Source of the DNA: Heterotrichella gracilis | Lineage: Eukaryota; Sar; Xanthophyceae; Tribonematales; Xanthonemataceae | NCBI GenBank assembly: GCA_032358255.1 | Contig: JAULBX010001114.1 | Location: 371,354 to 435,353 of the forward strand | Direction: 5' to 3' | DNA length: 64,000 bases | Shown: piece by piece, positions 20,669-34,000 of the stretch | Numbering within the stretch: position 1 is the first letter of the stretch | Layout of the letters: each line of letters opens with the position of its first letter | Notes under the pieces: model-generated | What the model saw: the letters and a program-made list of their open reading frames with translations, nothing else | What the model was told of the DNA's origin: nothing | The model's database searches: none | Translations under genes and position numbers: made by a program

Positions 20669-23600
20669 CTACCCCTTCTGCTTCAGAATGAGCTTGTCCC
20701 CCAACGACAAGGCAATGCCTTGCGTTTTTGACCTGCACACACATTGGCAATTAGCAACTGAGGTTTTATTTGGGCCAACCATTAGCTGTAAAAGCTGCAA
20801 CAGCCTGAGTGAGTTGTGCCCCACCTGATGCGGATGTAGCCCACCAGCTTTCCATCCGGCTGCTTTTCAACACTGACGTTCACCAGTGCATCCTCTCCAA
20901 ACACGCTCTTGGCATACAGATTGGCTGCCAGGAAGCCGCAGTCCCCTTCCAAGGCACTGGGTGGGGTGAGGCACTTCATGTTTGTTGAAGACACAATGTG
21001 ATCAAGGAACTGGTTCACGTCTGTGATGGACGTGTTCACCGCCACCTGCACCCAAAAACAAATCGTCAGTGATTGCCCAATTCCCCTGGTAATCAGCAGT
21101 AATTGTGAAGGGCAGGAATTCATGGCGTGTGGCCACTGTTGGTGGATGCATCCCTCCGGGGTGGATGCACGTAAACACCAATGTATGCAACACCCCTGTT
21201 ACACACTACTGGCAGCCGCGCTGCTTGCTGCACGCACCTTGTTCTCCCACTCAAACTCTGCCCACATGCTGCGGAACTGCACATCTGCGCACGCAGCTGG
21301 ACTGATGTAGTCCATGATGTCGATGTGGATGTCGTTCAGCACAACCACATTCCTGTCTGCGTACCCAGTGCCCTCGTACACGATGTTGCCAAAGATGGCA
21401 CCAGTCTCGGTAGAGGACACCTTGATGTTTGCCCTGCAAGGGAAGATGCAGTTGATGGTACCGATTTGCAAACTGCATACGCTCACAACACGCACACGGA
21501 AAGTGCACCACTGGGCTATTTGCCAGCTTGGCTTACCTAATAGTCTTCTGGGCAGCGGGTGCCAATGTGTAGTTCTGTGGGCGTTCAACCAGCTTGAGGT
21601 CTCCCATTGTTGCCAGCTCCAGGCACAGATTCTGCAGGGTCTCGCTGGTGCGGTTGATGACAGTGACATCCAGCACAATGTCGTACTGGTGCACTGTCAC
21701 GTACGCCTCCGCATACACAGGATCAGACAGGCCTACAGCACCACAACACAGGGCATCAGACCAATTGTGGAAGGAGCACACACCCTGTTACCTGTTATAC
21801 AACAAACAGCCTCATTCTGCTCAGTCACTGAGAAGTTGTCCAGCATACCTGTCAATTGGATCACCCTGTTGAGTTTGGCTGCATCTGCTGTTGCTGCATC
21901 AACCATGCCAGTCGCCCGCTGCAAGTCAGTCTGCACCTCATCCTCAATCTCCAGCTGGCTCATGCCCTTCCTCATTTTCAGGTGGTGGAAGTCAATGAGC
22001 TCATCTGGCTGGGCTGATGACTTGGCACTCTGCGGCAATGACAGGTGTGGGTGCCCGGTGCTTTGCTCATGCTGATACACTGATGCAAAATGTTGCTGTA
22101 TGGTGCTGATTATAATTGCAGTTGACTGATGCAACAGCATCAACAACTACCTGCGTCTTGGCCTCCTCAGCCTCCCGCGAAAGCTTGTCCTTGATCATTG
22201 CAGCAAACGAGTTTTTGCAGTCCTCCAGCCAGACCTGGGCGATATCTGCATCGTGGCTGCCCAAGACCTGCACACAGACATCCTCAGTCATTTGCTGCGA
22301 GAACACCACAGATCATTGGCACAGCTTCTATCAAAAGCTAAAACCAACACACCTTGAGGCAGGTCGCCATCCTGTCCAGTGAGTCATCATCCAGGGGATG
22401 GGGGATGGCTGTGCTATCATTCAGCCTGATGATGGAGACCACATACAGCATGAGCTGGGCAGTCAGCACATTCAATGCAGCCTTGCCCATGGCAGGCAGA
22501 TTGCGCAGGCGGAGCACCAGCTTGGTGAATGTGCCAGCAATCACAGCTCCAAGGAAGAAATCGCCGCTAAGCAGCAAAGTCCTGATGAGCCAAAACCACC
22601 GGTTAGCAGCTGAGCTGCACATGCGCTCAAAGTGCTTGTGTTCAGGCGTCCAAGACGCAGTACCATTGCAGACCCCGATTTGCAATTTGAAGCAACTGCA
22701 GTTCGGGTTCCGGCAGGCCAAGGCTGACTGCCTATTGCTGGATTGCATGCATTTACTTCATGGTTTGCAAGAGTTGACACCGGCACAGCACCCATGCCTT
22801 GCTACCCACCGGAGGTTGGGGGCTGCTGACGAGATGGCTGAAATGCTGTACGTGTCAGTGCCGATCGCACTTTGCGTGGCATAGCTTCCATCTGCTAGCA
22901 CTGCTGGCCTCACAGCTCGTAGTTGCATCACCACAGGCACACTGCCTGAATCGCCATTTTCAGCAGCCTCCTCGGTGTCCTCCTTGAAGAAGGGTGGCGT
23001 GCCCAGTGCCGTTTTGATCACCTGCAAGAGACAGGCAGTGAGAACAAGAGGAGGTGCAAATGCGCACACAAAATCCTGGTGACAAAAAAACAATGCCAAG
23101 CCATCGCACAGCAAGGCAACAGCCGCTGCGTACCTCCAGGGCTGCTTCAATGTCGTCCTTGGTGTAACAGTACTCTCCAATGATCCAGAGTGCACAGGTG
23201 CAGACACGCGAGGAGCGTATCTGGCCAAAGGTGTCGATCAGGCGCTCCAGGATGACAGGGTGTAGCTTGGGGTTGGTCTCCATGATCTCGCGCACAAAGA
23301 ACACCACGTCCAACGCTGATGCAGTGTTGCTGTCACTGAGGAAATCCATCAGCAAGTGGATGACGCTGCTTGCCACGTCTGGGAACTTGACTGCGCAGCT
23401 GTGGATGGCTTGCACCAGCAGCTGCCTGTACTCAGCACCCTTCTCAAGCTCCTTGCTCTGGGTTTTGACAGCTTCCTTCTTCAGCACCATGACAACCTGC
23501 AAGGACAAAGATTAATAGTTACACCCCATGTTCGCCAACCTCGCTATACACATGGCAATGACGTGCTGCACTGACGCCGCACCTCGTCAATGTTGCGGGC

Positions 23601-24931
23601 GGTGATGAGGTCCAGCGCAATGTCCAAGGTCTTCTTGCGGATGTCCATGTTGGGGCTGGACAGGGCCCTCAGAACGTCCATCAGCATCTCTTGCATGACC
23701 TCCCTGTGCTTGTCTTTCAGCTCCCGGAGGCGATCAAGGACAATCAACTTGACGTTGTTGTCACTTTGGGAGACCAGGAGCTGGCAGTAGCAGTTTGCTG
23801 CTGCCCTGATGGCGGTGGGAGCTTGTGACAAGGACACCAGGGTCACCGCACACTCGTACACAACTGCAGTGCTGGTGCTTTGTAGCAAGGCAAGGATGAT
23901 CTTGATGTACTTGCCCTTCTCCGCTGGGTTTGACCGGCAAACCTGTACGAACACGTCAGTGAGGATGTGGCTGTGGTTAGGGAGGATCGCTCCTGCATGG
24001 GAGCAAAGTCAAGGCAAAACAAGGCAGGCAGACCCAGTATACCTTGCGTATCAACTCCAGCACCGCCATCTGCAGAATGTCTCCCCACAACGCCACGTTG
24101 TCAATCTGAGACAGCAGGTACTTCACTGCCCGGTCCTGGGCGTGGTTGCAAAGCATGTGGAATGCGTTGCGTTTGGTAGAAAGGTCCTGCTCTGTGGACA
24201 GCAGCTTCTCAATCAGCTCAGGTGCATCTTGCAGCAAGTGTTCACCCTTGGGCAGCTTGTAGATGCTGTCAATGGCCAGCACTGCATTCCTCCGCACATA
24301 CGAGTGTCTGTGTTCCAGGTTGGCCATGATGGAGGGAATGAGTGGTTCAAGCAGCTCCTCCTCGTGCAACCGGCACAAGAACCGCAAAGTCACTCCGCGG
24401 ATGTACTCGTTGGGGTGTTGCAAGTTGTTGCGCAGGTTCTGGCAGATCAGGATCTGCAACAAGCGAGCCTCTGAGCCAGTATCTAGGAACGCGGTGGACT
24501 GGCAACTGCAAGCTGGAAAACTAGTGGGTTGCAGCGGTTCACTTCTCAACCTACCATCTCTGGCAGGATTTTGCCTGAAGCATCTGTCTTGTCCAGGGTT
24601 TCCTGAGGATGTCAAGCAACATAAGGTTATGCTTCAAGGCCCATGGCACAAGCACTAAAAGCAAAATCCTTGCAGCAAAGCCACTCACCAGGTACAGCAG
24701 CAGCAGCTTTTGTATTGTGTGATCCTCTGAGGGGAGGACATATCGCACAATAGTAATGAACAGTGCTGGCAGCTGCTCGCCGTTGAGCAGCATCATGATT
24801 GCTTTCTGCATCGCCTGTATCTTGGCAGAGGTATCGTTGCCCTCAAGTGCCTCCTTGATTTCGTTCGCTGAACTAGGCCTGTCAAAGTGCAGGAGCATAG
24901 TGCAGCTCCTTTCAACCTGGACTGTAGCCAT
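20669..24931 (-). CDS. COPB1: Coatomer subunit beta (β-COP)
   Basis: β-COP is an adaptin-like subunit of the COPI coat for Golgi-to-ER and intra-Golgi transport. Thirteen exons: 24689-24931, 24555-24602, 24043-24453, 23583-23942, 23134-23496, 22810-23021, 22352-22581, 22151-22294, 21849-22029, 21537-21732, 21238-21433, 20825-21045, 20669-20732. The product is about 955 residues, as in plants. Blocks seen in order: [137 protein letters not shown], and the C-terminal [20 protein letters not shown]. The start [10 protein letters not shown] fits plant β-COP; an in-frame extension up to 25024 is unlike the family. HEAT-repeat trunk, then appendage domain. Confidence 0.97.
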
Positions 24932-25935
24932 GATGCTAGGTGTGTCTCCGAAGTTGGCAGAATGGGCACTTGGGCAGTTAATGGGGGGCGACAACCCAAG
25001 ATCACCAAGACCCAAAGGAGTCAAGTAAGACTGTCAACACAGATTACGACGACTATGGCCTCAGTGCAGTACGGACTGCCGCCCAAACACAGGGCAATCT
25101 GCCTTGATGGTTCGCGATCTGCCGTGAACCCCATGCATGGCAGTACCGTATGCAACCAAGCACCCTACACACAGGTTAGCCCACGTAAACAGGCGATGGC
25201 ACGACCGTCAACGGTGATATTGATGCATCACCTGCGCTGCAGGTTGCTTTCTACCAGCCTGGGCAAACTCAAAACTGAGTGTGGGAATTTTTACTTGCAA
25301 GGGGTAATGCGATGAAGTCTGCGTGTGCGAGGAAGTAATTTGGCCTCGAAATCATTTTTGCATGCAGCAGCATGGGGCTCTAGCCCTCAGCAGCCCAGGA
25401 GATTAAGGATAGTGTTAGGGTCTTATTTTGCACATACGCTCAGAGCTTGAAGCGTCAACATTTTGTATGAAAAGCGAAGAACCTAAACCGACAAAATTAT
25501 GACACTGAGTCTACGCATGGCAACAGCCGGAGGGCAACCAGATGTTTATTGTGGGACACTACGTGGCACACTATGCATGTCCATGTATATGCATATTGTG
25601 AGGCCAACATGGACGCCTACAGAAGCTCAGCACACCACAAGCCCCAGATGTTATTCGTCCTTAATGTCATGTTGCCGCATCTTGTGGGCATGGGCGGGCA
25701 TGGGCGGGCATGGGCCGGCCAATGCTCCTGCTCTTGGTACGCAGTACTGCCATTGCTGCATGATGTTCCAAGTGAAAGTGCCATTCACTGCAGACACTGA
25801 GGTAAAGGAAATATCAAAGAAAAATGCCTGCTGCTACACGAACACTTACGATATGCCACACCCAGGGCATTGCACTACTGTGGAGCTCAATACATCAGAA
25901 TTTTCTTCTTAGCTAGCTACCAAGAACTTATGCAG
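24932..25935. other. Intergenic region upstream of coatomer β
   Basis: This 1 kb holds the coatomer promoter and leader (minus strand) and the 3' end of TAF12. The only notable sequence is a triple GGGCATGGGC repeat at 25686-25715. No coding sequence is evident. Confidence 0.4.
25686..25715. repeat. 10-bp tandem repeat, three copies
   Basis: GGGCATGGGC occurs three times in tandem, the third leading into CGGCC. No function is apparent. Confidence 0.9.
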
Positions 25936-28224
25936 TCATCGACCAGGCTGCGCAGGCGCTGCCAAGGGGTGCAATGGTGGCAATGATGGCATGTTGCTCC
26001 CCCCGCCTGGTGTGCCAACATCTGTTGACAGCTGGCCAGCATTCAAGGCTGCAGACGTCCTCCGAACAGCAGCTTGACGCAGCCTGTGGACCTCGCTGGT
26101 GGACTGCCGCCGGTGGGGCTTCACTTCATCCCCAGCAAACCCCGGCACATGGATGTGCCTGCAAGGGCACAAAGCATAATTACAATCAAGCTGAGCAACT
26201 CATGCAACCTACATCATATCCATGCCAGTGCCTAACCACTTTTACAATGTTTGCACATGCCAACGGCAGCTCACCAGGTCCTCTCCAGGTAGACACCCAC
26301 ATCCATTGCATCCACCACGTCTGACTTGCGCCTGCGGGCAACCTGGCAACCAAAGGAAAGCGCATCGGACACCAGGTTCTCTGTCAGCTCCAAAATCAAT
26401 CTCTCGACCTCGGGTGTGAGCTTTCCCTGTGGCACACATGATTAAATCTCAGCAAAGCCCCATGCATCATCAGCATGCATTGCTGTAAAAGCTGCTAACT
26501 ATATTGGAGGAAGTTGAGATGAATTGCTGCAGGCAACTTAGCAATTTTGGGGGGCTACTCACCTGGTCCCCAAGCACATCCTTCACCAGTTTGTCGATGC
26601 TGCGTTTTGGTAACAGCCTGCGATCATCTTCTGTTGCTGGCCGGCGCGCAGATGGTGCTCCTGATAGCCTCCCTGGTGCTGGCAATGACGGCTGAGGAGC
26701 AACTGCTGCGGCTGCAAAGGGCACAGGAAGCGCCATGGCCACCCCTTGAGGGGCATGGGGCATCACCTGTGACAGGAATAGATGCATGTCCTCTGCGACA
26801 TGCCTCATGATACTGCTTACAATACAGGTCACAATGCAGTGCACTTGGGCAAATCATGCTTTGCCCGATCTAGCTGTGTTGACAATGCCGGCGCAGAGAT
26901 AATATAAGCAGTGCCAGGACAGGGCTAGTTGGCGCCACGCTGACTGTTAACCTTGCTGTATTGACACAAGCAAGCACATTACTAAGTAAAGCAGTGCAGT
27001 CCGCAGAGCAATAATAGGGGTTTAATGGTACCTGTGCACCCACTGATGTGCTTGCAACTGGAGCCACACTTGCCCCGCCAGCCAGACTCGAGTTTGCGGC
27101 GCTCGGGTGCTGCACATGAGAAACCACCACCATCTGAGCTAGCTGCGTTGCAGTAGGTACTCCAGTCGAGGGCGTCATCGTGGGGTGTGCCATGGTGCCG
27201 ATTTGCATCCCCACTTGCCCTGCAAGCAGCAGTACACCCATTACATGGTTGCTCCCTCTTCGTTTTGAAGACAGTAGTTAACACATCCACCTACACCTAC
27301 CAGCAGGATATGACGCCATTGTCCCTGTGGGTGCATATGGTGCCGTCACAGCTGGCTGTGACACAACACCCTCGTCACATTTACGCTTGCGGGGTTTGGA
27401 GGGGGCGTTGGGATCTTTAGGCTTGCGTGGTTTGGGTTGTGCATTTGGGTCCTTGGGTTTCTGCGCCTGCATTGTAGATTGTTCCCCTGGAGATGCATAC
27501 ACGTGAGACAAAGTGTTGAACCCCTCAACAGCAAAGACCTACAAGATGGGCAGGCCCAAACCTGGCCTACCTTGCCAGCTGTTGCTTTGCTGCCCAGGGG
27601 CTCCATTTTGCATCACCTTCAGCAGTGCCTGACCTTGGGGCGTCTTTGACAGCATGGATGTGTTGTACGCAGAACCTGGATAAGGCTGCAGGTGCACAAA
27701 GCAAGCCTTAGGCTGTTGTGCCAGAATGGACATGTACACTGTCAGCCACGAATTCTGACCTTTAGTACCTGGCTTGTGCTGGTTGCTGGTTGGTATACCA
27801 TTGGATGGCTGGACGTAGGCTGCTGCGCATATGGCTGGCTACTGCCAGGACGCTGAAACCCTGAAGCTGTTGGTGCACCCTGGCTTGGTTGTTGCATCCA
27901 CGCCTGCCCACTTGGCCCCTGTTGCTGCCCTGCAACTGGCTGGCCACTGTGGCCTACCCCTGGCACGCTTGCAGGCACTGGAACTTGCTGGGTCTGTGGT
28001 CGTTTGGCAGGAACGCCTGCACCTGCCATCAGGGGCCCCACTGTCGGATGAGATCCTGGTGGTCCACTGCCTTGCTGCTGAAAGCCAGTGTTGGTTTGAA
28101 CGGCAGGCTGACCATAGGACATTGGGGCTTGGCTTTGCGTTGCCACAGCAGGAGCAGTTCCAGGTGCTCCAGGAGGGTTGGAGCTGGCTATACCAAGTGG
28201 GTTCTGTTGTCTGCTGTTATCCAT
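25936..28224 (-). CDS. TAF12: TFIID/SAGA subunit TAF12 with long Gln/Pro-rich N-terminus
   Basis: TAF12 carries an H2B-like histone fold that pairs with TAF4 in TFIID and ADA1 in SAGA. Exons: 27769-28224, 27571-27675, 27301-27486, 27032-27219, 26563-26766, 26275-26426, 25936-26158 (TGA 25936-25938); about 505 residues, comparable to plant TAF12. The N-terminal 300 residues are rich in Gln, Pro, Ser and Gly. A basic segment PKDPNAQPKPRKPKDPNAPS recalls HMG-box edges but has no complete HMG box. The histone fold is near the C-terminus: KRSIDKLVKDVLGDQGKLTP, then NLVSDALSFGCQVARRRKSD, then DVGVYLERTWHIHVPGF, all matching the conserved TAF12 core. Start MDNSRQQN at 28224 is the only good Met in the first exon. 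Confidence 0.9.
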
Positions 28225-31075
28225 CTGGTTGCGCCGTTCACATCAGTGGTAGTATTATCCTGGCGGATAAGGCCACAGCATACTGAAACGGAGGAGGAAA
28301 GTGAGACGAAGTTGCAACCCTCGACTTGGGTTCTAAAGTTAGATTGAATCTTGATATGCATGCATACAGATGGACGATAAATCGCCAGGATTTTCGAGTA
28401 TATATATTCCAGTGAAATTCTTAAGTATTACCGAGTACCTAACCCCCCCCTCCTATTTTTAGGGGGGGTAAAATGGCTTTGTTCCTTGCAAGTCAACAAT
28501 ACAAACTGAAAAGTAACCAATAACGACTGGCTTGCAACCATGCATTGCCCCCCCGGAAAGTCAACCAGGGAATCCATTGCTGGAGACGAGCAGGCAGCTG
28601 CAGGTAAGGTAGTGGCAGCAGGGGGAGCATGGTCAGGGTCAGCAAGTGGTGATGGTGTGAATGGTGGTGAAGCTGTGGATAAGATGTTAGACTAGGAGTA
28701 GGCAGAACAAGTCCTCTAAACAGATTGAGAGCGGGTGGTAGAAAAGCGGGGCCCTAACCAAAATGGCACGCACCAGATAGGGTAAACGCAAGCTGCTGGA
28801 CGTCCTACACAGTCAGATTACAGAATTGGCCACAGACTCGTGTCATAAAAACCTATGGCAATTGACCATTGCTGTACTTCAGACGCAGCACCAGTCGATT
28901 ATTTCATGCGATGCTGTGTGGGCTCCATGCTTTGGAACGCAAATTGCTGAATCTGTCAAAGGTTGAGCGTATTCACGAAGTTTGGCATCATTTGCACATT
29001 TTATTGATTTGACGTACTACCTTGTTCATCAGGGACTTTGGTTTTGCTCCTTCAGGATGATCAGCTGGATGCTGGCATCCTGGGAGGGTTGCAGACTATT
29101 GAGCAGATAATGGCTGACAAATTATAGTGGTGCCTGGGTTGCCTGTTAGAAACAGCGCGATCATCGGATGGAGTGTTATAAATAGGTCAGCTTTCCTCTC
29201 CACTATTCCAGTTGCCCATGCATGTCACGTCCAATTGCCTAATGAAGAATGTAATATTTTATCTGCGTGTTTGGTCTGCAAGTTCAGGAGCTGGCCATTG
29301 GGTGCGATGCACAGCTATGTACTGACAGCCCCACAGAACGTAATCAGCAGCTATAGAGCCATGGCCGCAAGTTGTTAGTAGAATGGTCGGTGCCTTTCTT
29401 AAATCTACAACAGCCCCCAAAAAATCAGTAACAGCAGTGAATAATCTGAGGTTTTTGCAGTCCATCAAGACCCTGGTCTGTTGTCAAAAGCCACTGTATG
29501 CTGTGTATGGTGGCAGTGGTTTGCAGGCCAATGAGGCAGGCGCAGGAGTGTTTACATGGTGTCTGCATGGCCCAATCAACGCACCGTGCATCTCAGCAAC
29601 GCTCATCTGGATGGAACTACCAACCAACACTGTAGTGCACAACTGCCCAGGCCATCCTCAAAACACAAAAGACAATCACGGGGAATTTTGCTTATCACCA
29701 CTATAAGCAATCAAGTCCTGCAGCATCGTACACCATTATTCATGGTCCGCACATGCCCTCTGGCTGAAGGGGCCTTGGGATGATGACAGGTCACAGCATG
29801 TGCACATGCCTGCTTCACCCCTGGTTCAAATTACACAGATTACCGTCACCCATAAGAATCACTGCTGCAACCGTATGGCCGCACAAGTACTATCAAGCAG
29901 AGGCCCCACCGTGTACCATATAAAAAGTTATGGCATATTTCAAACAGAAATAAAAGATGAAAAGCCAAATGCCCACATGGGGGTGGCCAATCCCCATGCC
30001 CCATCCCCAAACACCAATTTCCCCAGCGAAAACCTCTCGCCGATTGTAAAAGAGGGTGTGCTCGCCAATATGGCATACAGTGTGTTCACGGTGTGTCACT
30101 TGTAACCCGTTAGATGAACAGTTCAACATATTAGGTGAAGGGCGATCTCAGACAGACTGGTGGATAGGCCCTGGCAGGTGTCAGGTATTACGTTACTGAG
30201 GCCTGGTTATAGCCGTTAGGCCAGGCAAATGGTTCAGTAAGTCGAACGATCTGTAAGACCTTTTGGCGTTCTGCAAGTTCTGTGGCTGATACCATTCCGT
30301 TGGTACACGGTTTGGAACTGGAAAGGCTCAGACACAGCTGGGCCGCTCCGAGGCTATCGATATCGAGCTCCGCTGAAGCAGTCAAGAGCACGCTGGTGAG
30401 TTACAACCGTCACTCCAGTCCTTCCATGGTGAGTGCCCTTCAGATCTACCCAGTAAATTGTCTCTTCGAGGTGGACTTTTACAGAGTCCCACAGAGAAAC
30501 CCTGATGAGTGTGATGGTGGTAAGAAACTCCCACTGTAACTCTGTGTGACAGTCCAGGTTTTCACCTCAAGTGCGTTCTGAACAAAGTGCCAGAGTCAAC
30601 TTGTAAACTTCCAATGAGACACGGACTAGGCTATATTCAGCTGCAATGCAATAGTTTAAAACCCAAAGGGGAATTGGGATAAACGCCGTTATCGAAAGGG
30701 TGCCACCACTGGGGAACAGCTTGCATGCTGCAGCACCGCTCAAAGCTTTGAGCAGATTTTGATCCATGGCCCAGACTCAGACAGCAATAAAAATCTTGGG
30801 TTAGCTGATGGTTGTGGACCCACTGAGCCCCATTTTCAACAGTGTTGCAGACCCACTGAGCGCACATGTGTAGCACCTAGTGGGTGTGCAGTTTGCAGTT
30901 GGAAGTTCCACACCCACTATGTAAGATGGCAGCAACATGCGCTTTTTATTTGATTGCATTTTCTTAAACAATTAACTGCCGTTGAAAAGTGAGAAGAACT
31001 CACATTACTCCTTATTTGCAGAACTGCCATTTGGGTTGACCACGGACTCCTCAGTTACAGCACACGCATCAAGCC
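28225..31075. other. Intergenic region between TAF12 and the coiled-coil gene
   Basis: This 2.85 kb has no exon chain that I can assemble. At 28441-28470 a run of C is followed closely by a run of G, giving a strong potential hairpin. At 29779-29860 there is a copy of part of exon 18 of the downstream gene. Promoter sequences of TAF12 (left) and of the coiled-coil gene (right) are presumably included. Confidence 0.4.
29779..29860 (+). pseudogene. Fragment resembling exon 18 of the ZYP1-like gene
   Basis: About 80 bases align with 37074-37155; the 20 bases GATGATGACAGGTCACAGCA and the following TGTGCACATGC are identical. The reading frame is conserved over this stretch (HVHMPASPLVQITQITVT against HVHMQASPLLQIAHITVT), but it does not extend into neighbouring exons. 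Probably a small dispersed duplicate. Confidence 0.6.
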
Positions 31076-34000
31076 ATGGCACAGCTCATTGCCGTACAGG
31101 TGCAGGGCCGGCAGCGCTTCAGCAATGCTGGGCCCATGATCACAGCGGCTGGTCCGGTGCTGGACCAGCTCAAACGCTCAGCTGGTGGGTTGGCCACGTA
31201 CAACACCTGTTGCCACTTTCTTGAATCCTGTCATGCCTCGATGTCACATCATTGATATGCATATTGATTGCATTGCACACTTGTATTGCACAATGTCCAC
31301 ATATCCTGTCAACACTGAGTGCTCATCCTGCCTTGCGGGCACACTGATCTAGCCCAATGTCTACTAGGTGACCATGCAGTGAACGCATGCATTGCACACG
31401 GTTTCCCACTTGCTAATGCACAATTCAAATCTCCAGATAAATTTGCTGAAGAACAGCAGACGAACAGAGTGAATGTGGAATTTTACGTAAGTGACAGCTG
31501 CATCGAGAGACACTCCAGCATGCAAACTTTGCAACCCTGTTGATGCGATTCAAGTCCATTGGCTGGCACAACTGCAGTCAAATCTACTGGATCCACTGTG
31601 GACAATGTGCCCCAAGCCATAGTATACGTGTGAATCATGCAGAGACAGAAACTGGTCGAGCTGGAGGCACAACTTGGCAGCCTGAAATCAGCGTACAATG
31701 ATGAAAAGGTTGAAAACAGCAATCTAAAAGCCAAGATCACACAGGGTGAGTGGTAGCTGGCTAGACAGCAAAGGATGCTGTGCATGGCTGGTTTCAACTT
31801 GGTGCCATTGGATGAGGTTGTCACAACGTTCAACACGTTTGTGTGTTGTGCAGATGAAAGGCAGACTGAGTACCTTGTGAGCAAGATACAGGTACTGCAA
31901 ACTGTCCTGGACAGTCTAAAGGAGCAAATTCAAAATGTTCACCAACACACCGGTAAAGGTAATCCTGATGCTTGAGCAAATCATGTAGATCCTTGAGGGG
32001 TGAGGGGTTGATGGGGTACACAGCCCCTGGCCGGCAAGTGGGGTCTGCAGGGTCGCCGATGGGATGGCGGAATATATTGTTTGGTGGTGTGATAGGTGGG
32101 TAGATCCCATTGTGCGCTTGTGGGTGGGTGTGTGGGGTGTGTGGGGGAATAATGGTGGGTGGTCATGTGCCTGGCCCGGCTTGGATTGATGTGTCAATAA
32201 TAGACAACTTATTGCCATTGCAGTTGCAACTACACAGGAAAATCTGCAAGTCTCAATGAAAAGAAAGTTTGCACATCTTGAGGTGAGTACTCGGATTCTA
32301 TCAGCAGGTGGACCCATATATCCTTGCTCTTATGTAATTGTTCTTATATAATTCTTAATTCTTATGTCTGAGGTATCATGCAAACAACTAAATCTGCGTC
32401 GCTCATCCTGCCTGCAACCCTATCGTGTCAAGCGGATGGGGCACACAATTTTCAGATTGTTGAAGGCACTTGACCAATGGCATGGCTTAGCGCTGAACCA
32501 TGGTCAAGTGCACGACGCACGATGCATGTATAGTATGGGTTACAAGATACTGCTTTCCTTTGCACAGGATCTACATGCGCAATTGGCAGAAGTCACAGAG
32601 GCAAAAGCCAATGTGGAGAAACGTTTCAGTGAAGGTACGTTTGTATTCGTTAAATAGCTGTCGGGATGGGTTGGGTTGCTCCAATGATGTTCCAATCCCT
32701 ATACGTAAGTAAGTAAGTAAGTAAGTATATGCATTCCAGCTTTGAAGCCAGGTTAGCATGTCTGGGTATGCCTCACCCCAGTCCTAGAGCCAAGGCTTAA
32801 CTGACACTGTTTCCAGTGTGGCAAATGGTGGCCAACCAGTTGTGCCGCTTACCGCACTTTCGTGCTATCCATTTTATCCCGTCGCAAAGTTCAGGGAAAT
32901 TCGAAAAATATCGCTACCCTTCGGATTCGAACCTGCGACCCCTCCCTATACGTAATCATCAACCATTTTGAAAACCATGAGGCAGTGCCACTGCAATTTG
33001 TGGAATGGCGTTGCAAGATAATTTACTCACAATATTGTGAGTTTATCATCTTTTCTGGAGATGATCTGCTGTCTGTGCATCTGCAGCCCATGCCTCAGTT
33101 GCTGTACTGTTGGACTTGGTTGTGCCAGTGTCGTGTCCACCTTTGTGAGTAGAAGGCTTTACTTCAAGATTTGACTGCTGAAACCGCCAAAGTGCACCTG
33201 TGAGTCACGAGCCAATGCAATGTGGCTAAAGCATTGCAATCCTATTGTCTCACAGCCCAGTCAAGGCTCTCTAGTGAACAAGGCCGGTTGGCAGAGCTGC
33301 AGTGTGAGCTATCCACCATGAGCACCACAAGCCTTGCCGAGAAAGAAACCTGGGTAAGAATGCACTTGATGGTACCCGTCATCCCTTGCATTTCCCCCTA
33401 TGTGTTTTACTGAAGGAATGAGAGTGTTGTTTGTAGGATAAATCAAAGGCGTGCCTGGAAATGGCAGTTTCCAAACTTGAAAGCAGCAAGGTGGGCCCCT
33501 GGGGCCTGGTTGGGGTGGGGTTGTCGCGTGGCACTGTGGGTGCATGATTTGCCACGCGAGCGCACCTTGCACAATCCTTGGTACCACATCCTGCTGTCTA
33601 TCACCTCTAGTAGCAACATGAATATGTATTGTGTGTGCATGTTTTGCCTCATTTGCATGTGCCATAAGCTTGCCAAAATGATCCTTGGTACCACAGCCTG
33701 CTGTCTGGAATGACAAGCTGGCAACTACTGACATTGCGTTGCATTTCCACTCAAAATTTTAAAGGCTTTGCTGGAAGAGGCAGTGGCAATCAAGGATGCG
33801 GAGATTAGGCAGTTGGCGTGCAATTGCGAGTCTGCAAAAGCAGCTGCCGATATGCAAGCTTCAGATCACACCAAGCTCTGTTCAGAACTGCAAGGAATGC
33901 AGCTGCAACTGTCAGATTTGAAATCTGATCTGGATTCAGAAAGAGGTGACAATGCTGCGCTGCAGAAGAAGGTCAGCCTAGCTATAAGCATGTCTGCTCA

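Noticed and set aside
32923-32941. tRNA T-arm-like sequence on the minus strand
   Set aside because: No acceptor stem, anticodon arm or A box is found in the right place; it is explained as the head of a SINE rather than a tRNA gene.
33573-33707. 26-base direct repeat (ATCCTTGGTACCACA and following) around about 80 bases
   Set aside because: It could be a target-site duplication, but it is imperfect and too long, and the interior has no tail; left as a local duplication.
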